From Limnephilus marmoratus (Eukaryota > Arthropoda > Insecta > Trichoptera > Limnephilidae): DNA of 64,000 nucleotides. Made by a program: the position numbers and the translations under genes. Of the stretch, positions 44,901 through 54,183 are shown one piece after another. The stretch lies in the NCBI GenBank assembly GCA_917880885.1, contig OU862917.1, positions 28,074,104 through 28,138,103 of the forward strand, given 5' to 3'. Position 1 is the first letter of the stretch. Every line of letters starts with the position of its first letter. The notes beneath the pieces are model-generated. The model did not search any database, was not told the origin of the DNA, and worked only from the letters and a program-made list of their open reading frames with translations.

Positions 44901-45301
44901 TAAATACATTGAAAAGCACATTATGCAGGTAAAAAAATAATATACGATAACATAGACTAGAACAAAAGCCCAGGAGCAGAAAAAGCTTTCTCTGATTCCA
45001 CACTAATTGTAGGTATCTTAATTGGGGGTACCTTCTGATACCTCCCTTCTCGAAAAGAGACATCTCTTTCTTCAAAATCAATCGAAGTTTCCTCCTCGGT
45101 TCAGCAAGTTTTTGATTTAAATTCAGTATTTTTTCAATCCCATAATCCTGCGAACCCCACACAAGAAAATTCCGCACATCCACGGGATCACGTATTGCTA
45201 AAATCTCGCGTGATTGCGGGATTGTAAACTTTAGCAGCAACGCAGTATTTTTTGTAATTGAGGCCTCAGATTAAATTCTAAAATTTGTAATTCTCATCTA
45301 T

Positions 45302-45540
45302 ATTTTTTTTAATTTATTTATTTATTACATGAGATACATTTATACAGCAAATATAACATAAGAATAATATTTCAAAATAACTGTAAATATTAAAATGTAT
45401 ACAAGTGTTATTATGTCTTGTTTGTCTATATTAGTTCCTAGCTAGGCAGATTGCCCGTTCTAAGGAACCAAATGCTGGTGAAAAATGCCAAAAATATATT
45501 CTGTACCAAAAAAAAACATAGTATTTTTTTTTTTTTTTAG
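45302..45540 (-). repeat. LINE 3' UTR-like tail
   Basis: On the minus strand a segment with CTTAGAACGGGCAATCTGCC TAGCTAGG ends in an AATAAATAAATTAAAAAAAA tail at 45302-45325. A second A run lies at 45525-45540. It sits just 3' of the LINE below and may be a separate, strongly truncated copy. Confidence 0.4.
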
Positions 45541-46457
45541 ATTAAATACCTATAAGTATACTAAGTTTTTACTGGTTGTGCCATTTAATAGTTAACCATG
45601 TAAAAGTTTAAGTTTTAAGTGACATTATTTAATAATTTTCAGACTCAACCCTACCTAAGCCAATCAACCATTTATTTATTATTGAACCGATAGATGTCAT
45701 TTTGCATGTTTTAATGTTTAATTCTGGGGGGATTTTATTGTATAATTTCGGTCCCAGATATGTATGTGTCATTTGGAACTTCGACGTATTGCTCCCTGGG
45801 ACCACAAGATCCTTTCTGGTGTGACTTCTTGTGATGTATTTATGATCAATTTTATTAAGTTTTTCTAGATTTTTGTGTACGTGGATAATAACCTTTTTTA
45901 TGTAGTTTTGGCGAACATCAAGTACATTAAATTTTTTGTAGAGCTGATCGCTAGAAAACCTATAGGGTTTACGCATAATGACTCTAATTATGGATTTCTG
46001 GGCCTTCACTAGAGGATCTAAAATTGTTCTACCTGACGCTCCCCAACCAATACAACCATACGTTAAGATGGGGTTGCATAATCCGAAATATATTTTTCTT
46101 AGGTCTTGCTGTTTGATTATATTTCGTAATACAAAGAATATGTGAATCAATTTTCTCGCCCTTATTGTGAGGTTGTCGATGTGATATTTCCACTTAAGGT
46201 GATTGTCTATAATAACGCCTAGATATTTGATGTTTTTCACACTTTCCAAAACTTCACAATTGCAGATAGAATCAGTATTATCGGAATTACAGTTACGCTT
46301 ATGTGTTTTTATTGTGTGTGATGTACTAGGTTGTCCTTTTATAGTTGAGCTGAATCTTATGTATTTAGTTTTTGCTATATTTAATGTAAGTAGATTTTTA
46401 TCAAGCCATTGTTTTATTGCTTTGATTCCACTTTCAGCATATGTATATGTATATTAA
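45541..46457 (-). pseudogene. LINE reverse-transcriptase C-terminal half
   Basis: The open frame extends upstream of its first start-like codon (46249) to about 46455 and reads AIKQWLDKNLLTLNIAKTKY, then VKNIKYLGVIIDNHLKWKYH, KIYFGLCNPILTYGCIGWGA and KAQKSIIRVIM. This is the region after the catalytic YADD box in CR1/Jockey-like LINEs. The frame is open from the truncation point (a short AC/AT repeat at 46439-46456) to the stop at 45629, so the copy is fairly young but 5'-truncated before the catalytic residues. The A-rich tail is at 45525-45540. Confidence 0.75.
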
Positions 46458-46474
46458 AATCAAAGTATGAGTAT

Positions 46475-46945
46475 GTTTGTGAGATGTATATATAAACTAT
46501 TTAGTCTATTGCGATGAAACTTTGGGGATTTGATATGCGAATACCCGTGATGGTTTCCATGAATAAAAGTGAGTTCTGGCATCATGAAATTGATAACCAT
46601 TCATCCGATTGCTATGAAACTTTGAGGATTTGATGTGTGGATGCCCCCGATGGTTTCTATATATATACTGGTGAGCTTTGGCATTATGAAATTCGTATAA
46701 AAAATTGCAATAGATGGCACGCGAGCTGTTTGAAAACTGAATGTAATAGGACTGAATATATGGAATGCTGGAGGGGAGAAGCGGGAGTGAGGAGAGGGAA
46801 GGCAGATTGGGAAGACCATGAGGGGAAGGGGACGCGAGAGAGGAAGGGGAGGCGGAAGGGGAACGAGACGAATGGGAAAGGACGCGCAGGGAGAAACAAT
46901 TTCTTTATTAATTGGCATAGCAACGCATGCTGAGAACTGAGAATT
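46475..46945 (+). mobile_element. Non-autonomous Helitron-like repeat, copy 2
   Basis: It shares the GAGCTTTGGCATTATGAAAT box, the GGCACGCGAGCTGTTTGAAA box, a purine-rich tract (46765-46890) and the GGCATAGCAACGCATGC end with 20486-21305. A 100-bp segment is duplicated upstream (GATTTGATATGCGAATACCC / GATTTGATGTGTGGATGCCC). Confidence 0.5.
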
Positions 46946-47045
46946 CGCTAGCACATAATAATATTAGATTGTCATGAAATAATTTTTTCGGAAAAAATAT
47001 AAATTTTCGATTCCCCGTAAATAGCGGGAAGCCTTTATTAATTAA

Positions 47046-47075
47046 ATCTATCTATCTATCTATCTTCTATCTATA
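47046..47075. repeat. (CTAT)n microsatellite
   Basis: About six to seven CTAT units at the junction between two Helitron-like copies. Confidence 0.7.
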
Positions 47076-47084
47076 TAAATAAAT

Positions 47085-47495
47085 CTATATAAATAAAAAT
47101 AATCGCCGAAATGTATGTACGCGCATAACTTCCGAACGACTGCACCAAATTGGATAATTCTTTTTATTTTCTGTTCGTTATTGTCAAGACAAGGTTTGTT
47201 TAAAACTACTGGTGAGCTCTGGCATTGTGAAATTTGTATAAAAAAATTGCATTAGGTGGCGCGCGAGCTGTTTGAAAACTGAATGTACCGGGACTGAATG
47301 TATGGAATGCGGGAGGTATGAGGGGGGAGGGGGGTTCGCGGGACGAGGGAAGGGGGAGAGTGGAGTGGGAAGAGGAAAGGTGGAGGAGACGGGGTGGAGG
47401 AAGGGGAACGGGAACGAGACGAATGGGAAAGGACACGCAGGGAGAAACAATTTCCTCATTAAATGGCATAGCAACGCACGCCGGGAACCAGTTAG
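47085..47495 (+). mobile_element. Non-autonomous Helitron-like repeat, copy 3
   Basis: Begins TCTATATAAATAAAAATAAT then CGCCGAAATGTATGTACGCG and CCGAACGACTGCACCAAATT, the usual arthropod Helitron 5' head. It continues with the shared GGTGGCGCGCGAGCTGTTTG box, a purine-rich tract (47310-47415), and ends GCAACGCACGCCGGGAACCA GTTAGT. Confidence 0.55.
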
Positions 47496-47639
47496 TACGA
47501 GATAAAAGGCGATGCAATCATAAATCGAGGATTACTAAATTCCACCGGCATTCAGGAAAATCAACAATTTTCCAATGCATATTATCGCGTGCCCGCAAAC
47601 TGCAATTGGCCAGAAAATTGAAATTAAACAACAATTGAT

Positions 47640-48020
47640 TGTTTTGTAAACTGCAAGTGATAAACGTTTCTGACTGTTAGCATAGAGAAATAAGTACAAT
47701 AAGCCTCATGTATCTGGGTATTTCGAATTAAATTTGTAAATTGCAAATTTTGTCACGAAGCACTTAGGTACTTTTGAAATCGAAACTTCTGTTTGAAATG
47801 GTTTAAGATTTGTTCGGTAATCCGTTTTGAATAGGCAGGCACCTCTAAAATATTTTATCCATTTCCCTTAGCCTCACAACGCTCCTCATGCCATCCCGCC
47901 AGCCCTGAACAGTTGGGACTATTGTGGACTTAACCACATAAAATGTTTAACTTAACCTTAAAGGCATTTTACAGTTGATTTACAGACCCACTATCTACTA
48001 GTTTTTTCCTTTCTATTAGA
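47640..48020. other. Non-coding spacer
   Basis: Nothing is recognised. Confidence 0.35.
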
Positions 48021-48023
48021 CAT

Positions 48024-48333
48024 TTTTTTACATGAGCTCTACACAGGAGGCCATGAGGAAAATAATTTCCCTCAGGGCTTATGTCATCTTTGGGGATGCT
48101 GTGTGGAGGGTTTTTTTAAGGAAAGGAAGGAGTGGAGAGTTCTGGGAAGGAAAAGGGTTTAAGAAAAAGCGCTGTTCATACGCCTTCTAGATCTAGACAA
48201 ACCTCACCCCATGAACCCGGGCACCCCAACTAAATCACCAAACGTAGCGAAACACTTGGGGTGACCTATGGCAGAGGTGTTGGTTATCCAATAAAAGTTC
48301 GGCGGTACCCATTCCCGCCTCCCAAATTATACA
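48024..48333 (-). repeat. SINE-like repeat, internally deleted
   Basis: Head (ACCCATTCCCGCCTCCCAAA in reverse) and tail (CTCTACACAGGAGGCCATGAG in pieces) are both present, but about 130 bp of the middle is missing relative to 12041-12497. Confidence 0.6.
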
Positions 48334-48460
48334 AAAGACATATTTTTTAATCAAGTTAATGCAACTTAAAAAACAAAACTAAAACAATTTAAGATGGCTG
48401 TTTTCTTATACTAAAAATAGTCTTAAAGGGTGTGGATTCATGAAAGACTTTTTGCAAAAT

Positions 48461-48630
48461 TGTATTATAATATGCGTGTGTTATAATATGCGTGTATTAT
48501 AATATGCGTGTGTTATAATATGCGTGTATTATAATATGCGTGTATTATAATATGCGTGTGTTATAATATGTGTGTATTATAATATGCGAGTATTATTATA
48601 TTATATATTTCAATATGCGTGTGTTATAAA
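48461..48630. repeat. 16-bp minisatellite, about eight units
   Basis: The unit is TGTRTTATAATATGCG. It starts at 48461 and repeats every 16 bp to about 48588, then degenerates. Confidence 0.85.
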
Positions 48631-48663
48631 TTTATGAATCATATTTTATTCATAGTATCTTAC

Positions 48664-49159
48664 TTTTACATATTTTTTTTTTAACATTAACTACACAGAG
48701 GGGAAAAATAATTTCCCTCTGGGCCTATGTAATCTTTGAAGATGCTGTGTGGAGGGTCTTTTTGAGGATGAGAAGGAGTGAACATGAGTCTTGTAGAGAC
48801 GGCAAGAGTCCGTGAAATCGTACCACAGCCGAACTGTTGTACTCACAGGTCATAGAAACTTCCCGTTCTGATGTGACTAATGTCAACCGGGTACATAACT
48901 TGGGCGCGTATTTGGTGTGTTTCACTTCTCTGCACCGGTGCTGAGGGATTAATGATGCTAGTTCCTCGGAGCATCTTCCATTGTAATACCGGTAGAACAA
49001 GGATAGTATTCCCACCCGACACCTGTGATCTAAAGATTGCAATCCGTTTGTTAAGATATGATAATCTATTAAACGCACCGCGTGCCGGTTTCTGCACAGA
49101 ATCGAGAGTTTCTTCAGTTTTTTTTTGGGCTCCAGAACAGAGGTGGCTGCCAAATTCAA
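48664..49159 (-). pseudogene. LINE C-terminus and 3' UTR (donor of the SINE tail)
   Basis: The frame (49159-48725) reads RRVGILSLFYRYYNGRCSEE-type residues (CRVGILSLFYRYYNGRCSEE), then LASLIPQHRCREVKHTKYAP, the conserved end of a CR1/Jockey-type LINE protein. The following 3' tail reads AAAGACCCTCCACACAGCAT then CCTCTGTGTAG and an A run at about 48670-48680. This tail resembles that of the SINE-like repeats. A second copy is at 53178-53474. Confidence 0.7.
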
Positions 49160-49224
49160 TCGTAAGGCGTACTTGCGATTTATACAGGGTTAACAGGTGT
49201 AAACTATTAAAGTATCTGCGGTAA

Positions 49225-49903
49225 GTATCTTTTTTTCTAGTTAAAAGTTAGTTTTTCTAGTCTAATTTTATAAAAAGTGTGAAACTTTTCTCAAATGTCG
49301 AGACTTTCCTATATTATCACTATATTATCACAGTCTCAAACCTAAAGCTTTAAACTTTGTCCCTCGTTGATGTACTACTTATGAGTAAAATGCATGGCCC
49401 CCTTATTACACGGCCAACAAAAGAAATCACGAAATAAACAAATTAATCTCTTTTTACTTTTTCTCTTACTGAATCACTACACCGTTTTGGTGCAATCGTA
49501 GAAGTTGCACTATCAGTGTCTTGAACGTAGTTAGTTTTAACTTTTCATGGCGTGAGTTTAAACTTAGGTATTATTGAACGGATGGTATGTAGAAAAAAAG
49601 TATTTTTTGCAACACCCCTGCTTTTCCGAGTGAAAACTTTACTGCAAAGTAGGAGTTAAATATTTGTTTCCACGACGTTTCTAACTTAAATTACTAATTT
49701 AATATTTATTTATTAAAATTCATCGCGAAAGCTGTTAACACGTAAACAAATGTAACAAGTCTAGGAGAAAATTAATAAAAATATGACTTTTTTTCGTTTC
49801 ATACAGTTAAATTTTTGATGAAATAATAATAATAATTGGATAATTTATAGAGCGCTGTTTTTGTGAAAAATCACCTCAAGGGCGCTTCTAATTTAATTAA
49901 ATT
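49225..49903. other. AT-rich DNA; one small shared repeat
   Basis: 49838-49900 (AATTTATAGAGCGCTGTTTT TGTGAAAAATCACC) recurs at 61118-61175, suggesting a short repeat of unknown class. Nothing else is recognised. Confidence 0.35.
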
Positions 49904-50084
49904 ATTGTGATTAAAAAAGGTAAGACGAAGTAAGAGGGGATGCAGCACAGCTTCTCCAGGTACCAAATTGGAAGTCAGCCGCTGAGGACAGGAGGAGTTG
50001 GAGGCGACTGTTGCAGGAGGCCAAAGCTCGATATGGGCTGTAGCGCCATCGAAGAAGAAGAAGAAGAAGATTGTGATTAAAAAA
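49904..50084 (+). mobile_element. RTE insertion of 151 bp with 15-bp TSD
   Basis: The insert (49919-50069) encodes only WKSAAEDRRSWRRLLQEAKA RYGL and a stop, the last residues of an RTE LINE (compare QSWRQALLEAKTRPGL at the end of the 55.8-57.3 kb copy). It ends in a (GAA)n tail. ATTGTGATTAAAAAA lies at 49904-49918 and 50070-50084 as an exact 15-bp duplication. This marks target-primed insertion of an extremely 5'-truncated copy. Confidence 0.85.
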
Positions 50085-51916
50085 TCTATGTTATTAAATT
50101 TTCATTAAATTATTGTGATTAGAAAATCTGCGTCCAAAACGAGCTTCATTTCCGAAATCCGTAACCATGTAACACACTTTTTAAATCTTAATAGCAATAA
50201 TACATATTTAGTGTCGAATGCATCAAGGTAATTAGATTGTATTGCTCAGATATCATTAACTCAGAAGCAATGATTCATTCACTCTAATATCTTCCGAAGG
50301 GTTGTAAAAAATTAGTTGAAATTAACCTACTTAGCTTACACCACCATTTTTAATAAAAATTATCAATATATTTCTAAACCAAAGGTTTTTTCTTCAGGAT
50401 ACAAAGAATACAAAGTTTTTTACATGGCTTCATCTTCGACTACAATACTAGGCAAATACCCGTTTATGGTAGTCTGTAACTCAGTTGATGTCATCAATAT
50501 TAATATTATACGTATTAGTAGTTGTATATCGACTGTACGCTTAAATATTATAGCGTACGTGGCTCTGTCGCAGTTTGATAATGCCCTTGAAGACTGAAAC
50601 AGCCCAGGGCAATACAAATAAAAATATTATTCTGTCTGCAGTTACCGGTAAAGATGCACGCGCACAAATGATGACCATTTAATCATGCAAATGATATGCA
50701 AATTCAACTTTTTCGCCGGACAGAATTGGATTCGGAGCTGAAAACACAGGCCATTTAGGGCCCGTGTATCCGCAACCTTGAAAATAATGTCTATTTCACT
50801 TTTTAGATTATCAGGAACAGTATTGGGGAACCATTCATGCCACGTTATCAAAATCGTGACTCAGTGTGGGAAACACCTTTAGCTGAAAAATATTGGAATA
50901 ATTTTTTATATAAATGTACACACAGACATAGAAATTATTTGCTGTTTTTTAATGAACAGGGGCACATTTGAACGTTGGGGAAATGAGTTTCAACAGTATT
51001 TCAGTATATCACGGGTATATCAGTAACGACTAATGTAAATTAATGACCTATAATAAGTGTGTAGGTATCTACTTACACAGCGCACGTTTGAATTCGTTTG
51101 TGTGCTCGATAGCGGTTCAAACTGGTTCGAACTAGTTAGAGCACCCACGCACTTTTCCCGCTTGTAATCCTACGATACAGTACAACACTATCCTAGTAAG
51201 AATCTCTTCCGATTTATCTGCTTCATTAGTTATGATGTTTCGATTAATTTCTTCAGGTTTCTAACGTGTCAGTCAGCATTGGCATCATAGGACAATTTTT
51301 TCCCGACATTGATAAAATGATCAATAGGTAGATACGAGTATATTAAGCGGCGCGCGCCGGGCGAGCTATAAATCGATAAACTAATATTAATTTGTCGAAT
51401 TGACTGTTTAATTATTATCGATGTTGCTGCGCTTGTGCTATTAGGCCCTCAAATCACCAGAGCTACACTTCATCTTTATAACTTTGAAAATGTTGTTTAA
51501 ACAAAGGGTTTTCTCTTTGAAGATTTATTGTCAAAATATATAATGGACGACATAGGGGTTATATTTTCAGAGTTGACAGGTACTTACTTTTGTTTTGATT
51601 TATTTCACGTGTTAACTTAAATGAAGGTAATACGAAACTCACAGTCGTCCCCACGTTTTTAATTATAAGAAAACCAGCCATATTTGTTGAATTTGTAACA
51701 CACACAGGAAGGACCCTTTAGTTTTTGTTTGTTTTGCGATATACACTTCTTCTTGTGGTGCCTCCTGAGGCGTGAAAAAACCACAAATGTCTTCTATTTT
51801 GTACGTCACTGATTTTATTATTGTGATAATTTCAAAAAATGTCCCTCGTCGTCCAATACTTCGTCTTAGATTTTTTATAATCTTGTGGTTGGACGACCCT
51901 AATAATAATTATTTTT
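50085..51916. other. Non-coding DNA, no gene recognised
   Basis: Frames of up to 93 codons (50316-50597) have no features I recognise. A GC-rich spot near 51352-51372 (GGCGCGCGCCGGGCGAGC) stands out from the AT-rich background. Confidence 0.35.
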
Positions 51917-51986
51917 TTAATTAAATGAAGACAATATTAGCGAAACTCAATCGAAATCTGGAGACAGAAAAATCAGAAAAGATATT

Positions 51987-52058
51987 GGCTCCGCTGGGAC
52001 TCGAACCCAGAACCCTTTTCTTACATGGAAACAGCTCTACCGATTAAGCTACGGAACC
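51987..52058 (-). tRNA. tRNA-Thr(UGU)-like sequence in the left arm
   Basis: Exact reverse complement of 52309-52380; see that entry for the fold. It is embedded in a mobile repeat and has an A in place of U33, so it is probably a tRNA-derived pseudogene rather than a working tRNA gene. Confidence 0.5.
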
Positions 52059-52164
52059 CATATTAATTCGGTCACTTTTAACTGTATCATACTTCGACTA
52101 AGAGCTACCAACATTCTGCGAAACTCAATCGAAATCTGGAGACAGAAAAATCAGAAAAGATATT

Positions 52165-52210
52165 GGCTCCGCTGGGACTCGAACCCAGAACCCCTTTCTT
52201 ACATGGAAAC
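52165..52210 (-). pseudogene. Truncated tRNA-like copy in the spacer
   Basis: The T arm, variable region and part of the anticodon arm match 51987-52032 with one change (CCCCTTTC for CCCTTTTC). It breaks off at the anticodon stem. Confidence 0.55.
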
Positions 52211-52308
52211 ATTAAGTAAATGAAGTAAATGTGCGTTAAGTAAATGAAGATAATGTTGGTAGCTCTTAGTCGAAGTATGATACAGTTAAAAGTGACCGAA
52301 TTAATATG

Positions 52309-52380
52309 GGTTCCGTAGCTTAATCGGTAGAGCTGTTTCCATGTAAGAAAAGGGTTCTGGGTTCGAGTCCCAGCGGAGCC
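52309..52380 (+). tRNA. tRNA-Thr(UGU)-like sequence in the right arm
   Basis: It folds as a cloverleaf: acceptor GGTTCCG with CGGAGCC (one G-U pair), D stem GCTT/GAGC, anticodon stem GTTTC/GAAAA (first pair mismatched), T stem CTGGG/CCCAG with the loop TTCGAGT. The A-box-like TAGCTTAATCGG and an exact B box (GGTTCGAGTCC) are present. The anticodon loop CATGTAA gives UGU (Thr), but position 33 is A instead of the near-universal U. No pol III T-run follows immediately. A CCA is not encoded, as expected for a eukaryote. Confidence 0.5.
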
Positions 52381-52450
52381 AATATCTTTTCTGATTTTTC
52401 TGTCTCCAGATTTCGATTGAGTTTCGCTAATATTGTCTTCATTTAATTAA

Positions 52451-52890
52451 ATATTATAATTTGAGATTTTACTCATAAAGTTTAAAAAATTAAAAATAAA
52501 AATTATTATTTTATTTTAGATTTAATTTATTATTTTTATTTTTATTTTAAAAATTGACGTTATAAGAATGTTAACAATAATTAAAAAAGCAATCATGTTA
52601 AGGTACCCATGGCAGCTTGTATGCAGGTTCTACCATTTTTAAATACATTTATTTGAATTTCACTTTTATTTTCTTTATTGAATTAAAGTTTGAAAGAAGT
52701 GAAATCTTGGATGTTGAAATCAACACATTTCCGACATTCGACCGAGCTGAAACCAGGTAGATAGATTCGTTTTCAATGACAATGTTTTTTATCAACTTTT
52801 GGTGACAATCACGCATACACGAGGACATACAAGCTTTTCTCTAAAATTCGATGAGATTACAGCTCTTATTATACGAAATAAATGTCGGCC
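52451..52890. other. AT-rich spacer
   Basis: Nothing is recognised. Confidence 0.35.
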
Positions 52891-52896
52891 TTATCG

Positions 52897-52990
52897 CCTC
52901 GGGATTTGGCCCCGTTGGTAGGGCGGTTGATTCCGATCACTGGGTAGGAAGGTTCAATCCTCAGGTAAAATTTTTTTTTTTTTTTTATTT
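52897..52990 (+). ncRNA. tRNA-like pol III unit or SINE head
   Basis: TTGGCCCCGTTGG (A-box-like, in a GGCC/GGGC D stem) is followed 33 bp later by GGTTCAATCC (B-box-like). A run of about 16 T residues starts near 52970 and would terminate pol III. The acceptor and anticodon stems do not fold convincingly, so this is a decayed tRNA or the head of a short SINE. Confidence 0.4.
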
Positions 52991-53177
52991 TTGAAAGTCA
53001 TTCGAAAATAGATGTATTGTATTAAAAAAAAACCTGTTTTCTACGGGTTGATTTCTTATTACTTAGCAAATATATTTCTAATGACAATTACAAAACCTAA
53101 ATATATAACAATTTTATAATTAATTCAACTAAATTTAGATTCACGACAATGTCCATATTATATAATATACTATTCAA

Positions 53178-53474
53178 CTTTTTTTTAACTCCACACACGA
53201 GGCCCTGAGGAAAATATTGGTCTTGAAGAGACCCATGATGTAGGAAGGAGGAAACCCAGAGGCCGGCAAATCATTCCACAGCTGAGCTGTTGAACACAAG
53301 AACGAGTCTATGAAGCGACCCGTTCTCATGCGACAAATGTCGACAGCGTACAAATAATGTTGAGCATGCGTTTGGCGTGTTTCCCGACTATGCACCGGTC
53401 CTGAAGGGATCAATGACGCTAGTTCCTCGGAGCATCTTCCATTGTAATACCGGTAGAACTAGCATAGCATTCCA
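53178..53474 (-). pseudogene. LINE C-terminus and 3' tail, second copy
   Basis: On the minus strand the frame reads ELASLIPSGPVHSRETRQTH, DICRMRTGRFIDSFLCSTAQ and LWNDLPASGFPPSYIMGLFK, matching 48664-49159 and completing the usual LINE C-terminal pattern (LWNxLPxxxFP). Its tail (CCTCGTGTGTGGAGTT then an A run) is shorter because an internal part of the 3' UTR is missing. Confidence 0.7.
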
Positions 53475-54000
53475 TTCATCTTCTAATAAAGGAGTTTGGA
53501 GTTTTCTTCTATTAAGAGCCAGTGCAGATTCATTTTTGTATCCTTTGTATCAACGATTGTTTAAGTTTAAAGGCTTTTAACTTTGATATTCACCCACACT
53601 ATTAAACGTCAGAATTTTAATAAAATTTTTGAAAGCACATTTGCATTGATTTTTTTTCTAATATGTTCAGCTGTTGTTCTTAATACATAAGTAAATTGAA
53701 AACAGATTTGATAAAGTGATACCAGGCCTCATGTGGGTAAAATATCTTAAACCCACAAATTTGAATAATGCTTGACACATTATTTATGACGCAATATTGC
53801 TGTTTGGCTGTAAAATATTTCATAATTTTTTTGAAATAATATTGTGCGAATTTATTTAACCACTGTATTTCAATTCTGAACAGCTTTTCATTTAAACAAT
53901 ATTGAACAAATCAACTCAAAGGCAATAATTCAAATATCACACTTTGAATAACTAAAACTAAACTGTCTTCCACACTGGAAACCAAATTTAACATTCAATG
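53475..54000. other. AT-rich spacer
   Basis: Nothing is recognised. Confidence 0.35.
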
Positions 54001-54002
54001 GA

Positions 54003-54183
54003 AGATATATTTTTTATATATAAAAAATCTTGTGTCACAGTGTTTGTGGTCGCACTCCTCCGAAACGACTCGACCGATTTTTATGAACTTTTTAATGTGT
54101 ATTTGGTAGGTATGAGAATAGGTCATAAAGTATATTTCATACCGCTATGTGATTAGGGTGTCCTCATCCAGAATTTTTTTTTG
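54003..54183 (+). mobile_element. Helitron-like 5' end
   Basis: TATATATAAAAAATCTTGTG then TCACAGTGTTTGTGGTCGCA, CTCCTCCGAAACGACTCGAC and CGATTTTTATGAA is the recurrent 5' head of one arthropod Helitron group, including the following AGGTATGAGAATAGGTCATA and a T-run. At 54183 it joins directly to receptor-derived sequence. No CTRR-type 3' end was located downstream, so the element's far boundary is unknown. Confidence 0.5.

Larger units (their letters stand above)
51917..52450. mobile_element. Palindromic cluster of tRNA-bearing MITEs
   Basis: Two arms of 199 bp, 51917-52115 and 52252-52450, are exact reverse complements as far as I can read. The spacer holds a third, truncated copy (about 52118-52210, same orientation as the left arm). 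The complete unit (about 52240-52446) has inverted ends of some 22 bp (TAAATGAAGAYAATRTT core) bounded by TTAA, which hints at TTAA-targeted insertion. Each arm carries a 72-nt tRNA-like sequence. A diverged family member lies at 22955-23130. Confidence 0.8.

Noticed and set aside
48880..49224. 114-codon plus-strand frame
   Set aside because: It is antisense to the LINE C-terminus, which has clear conserved motifs.
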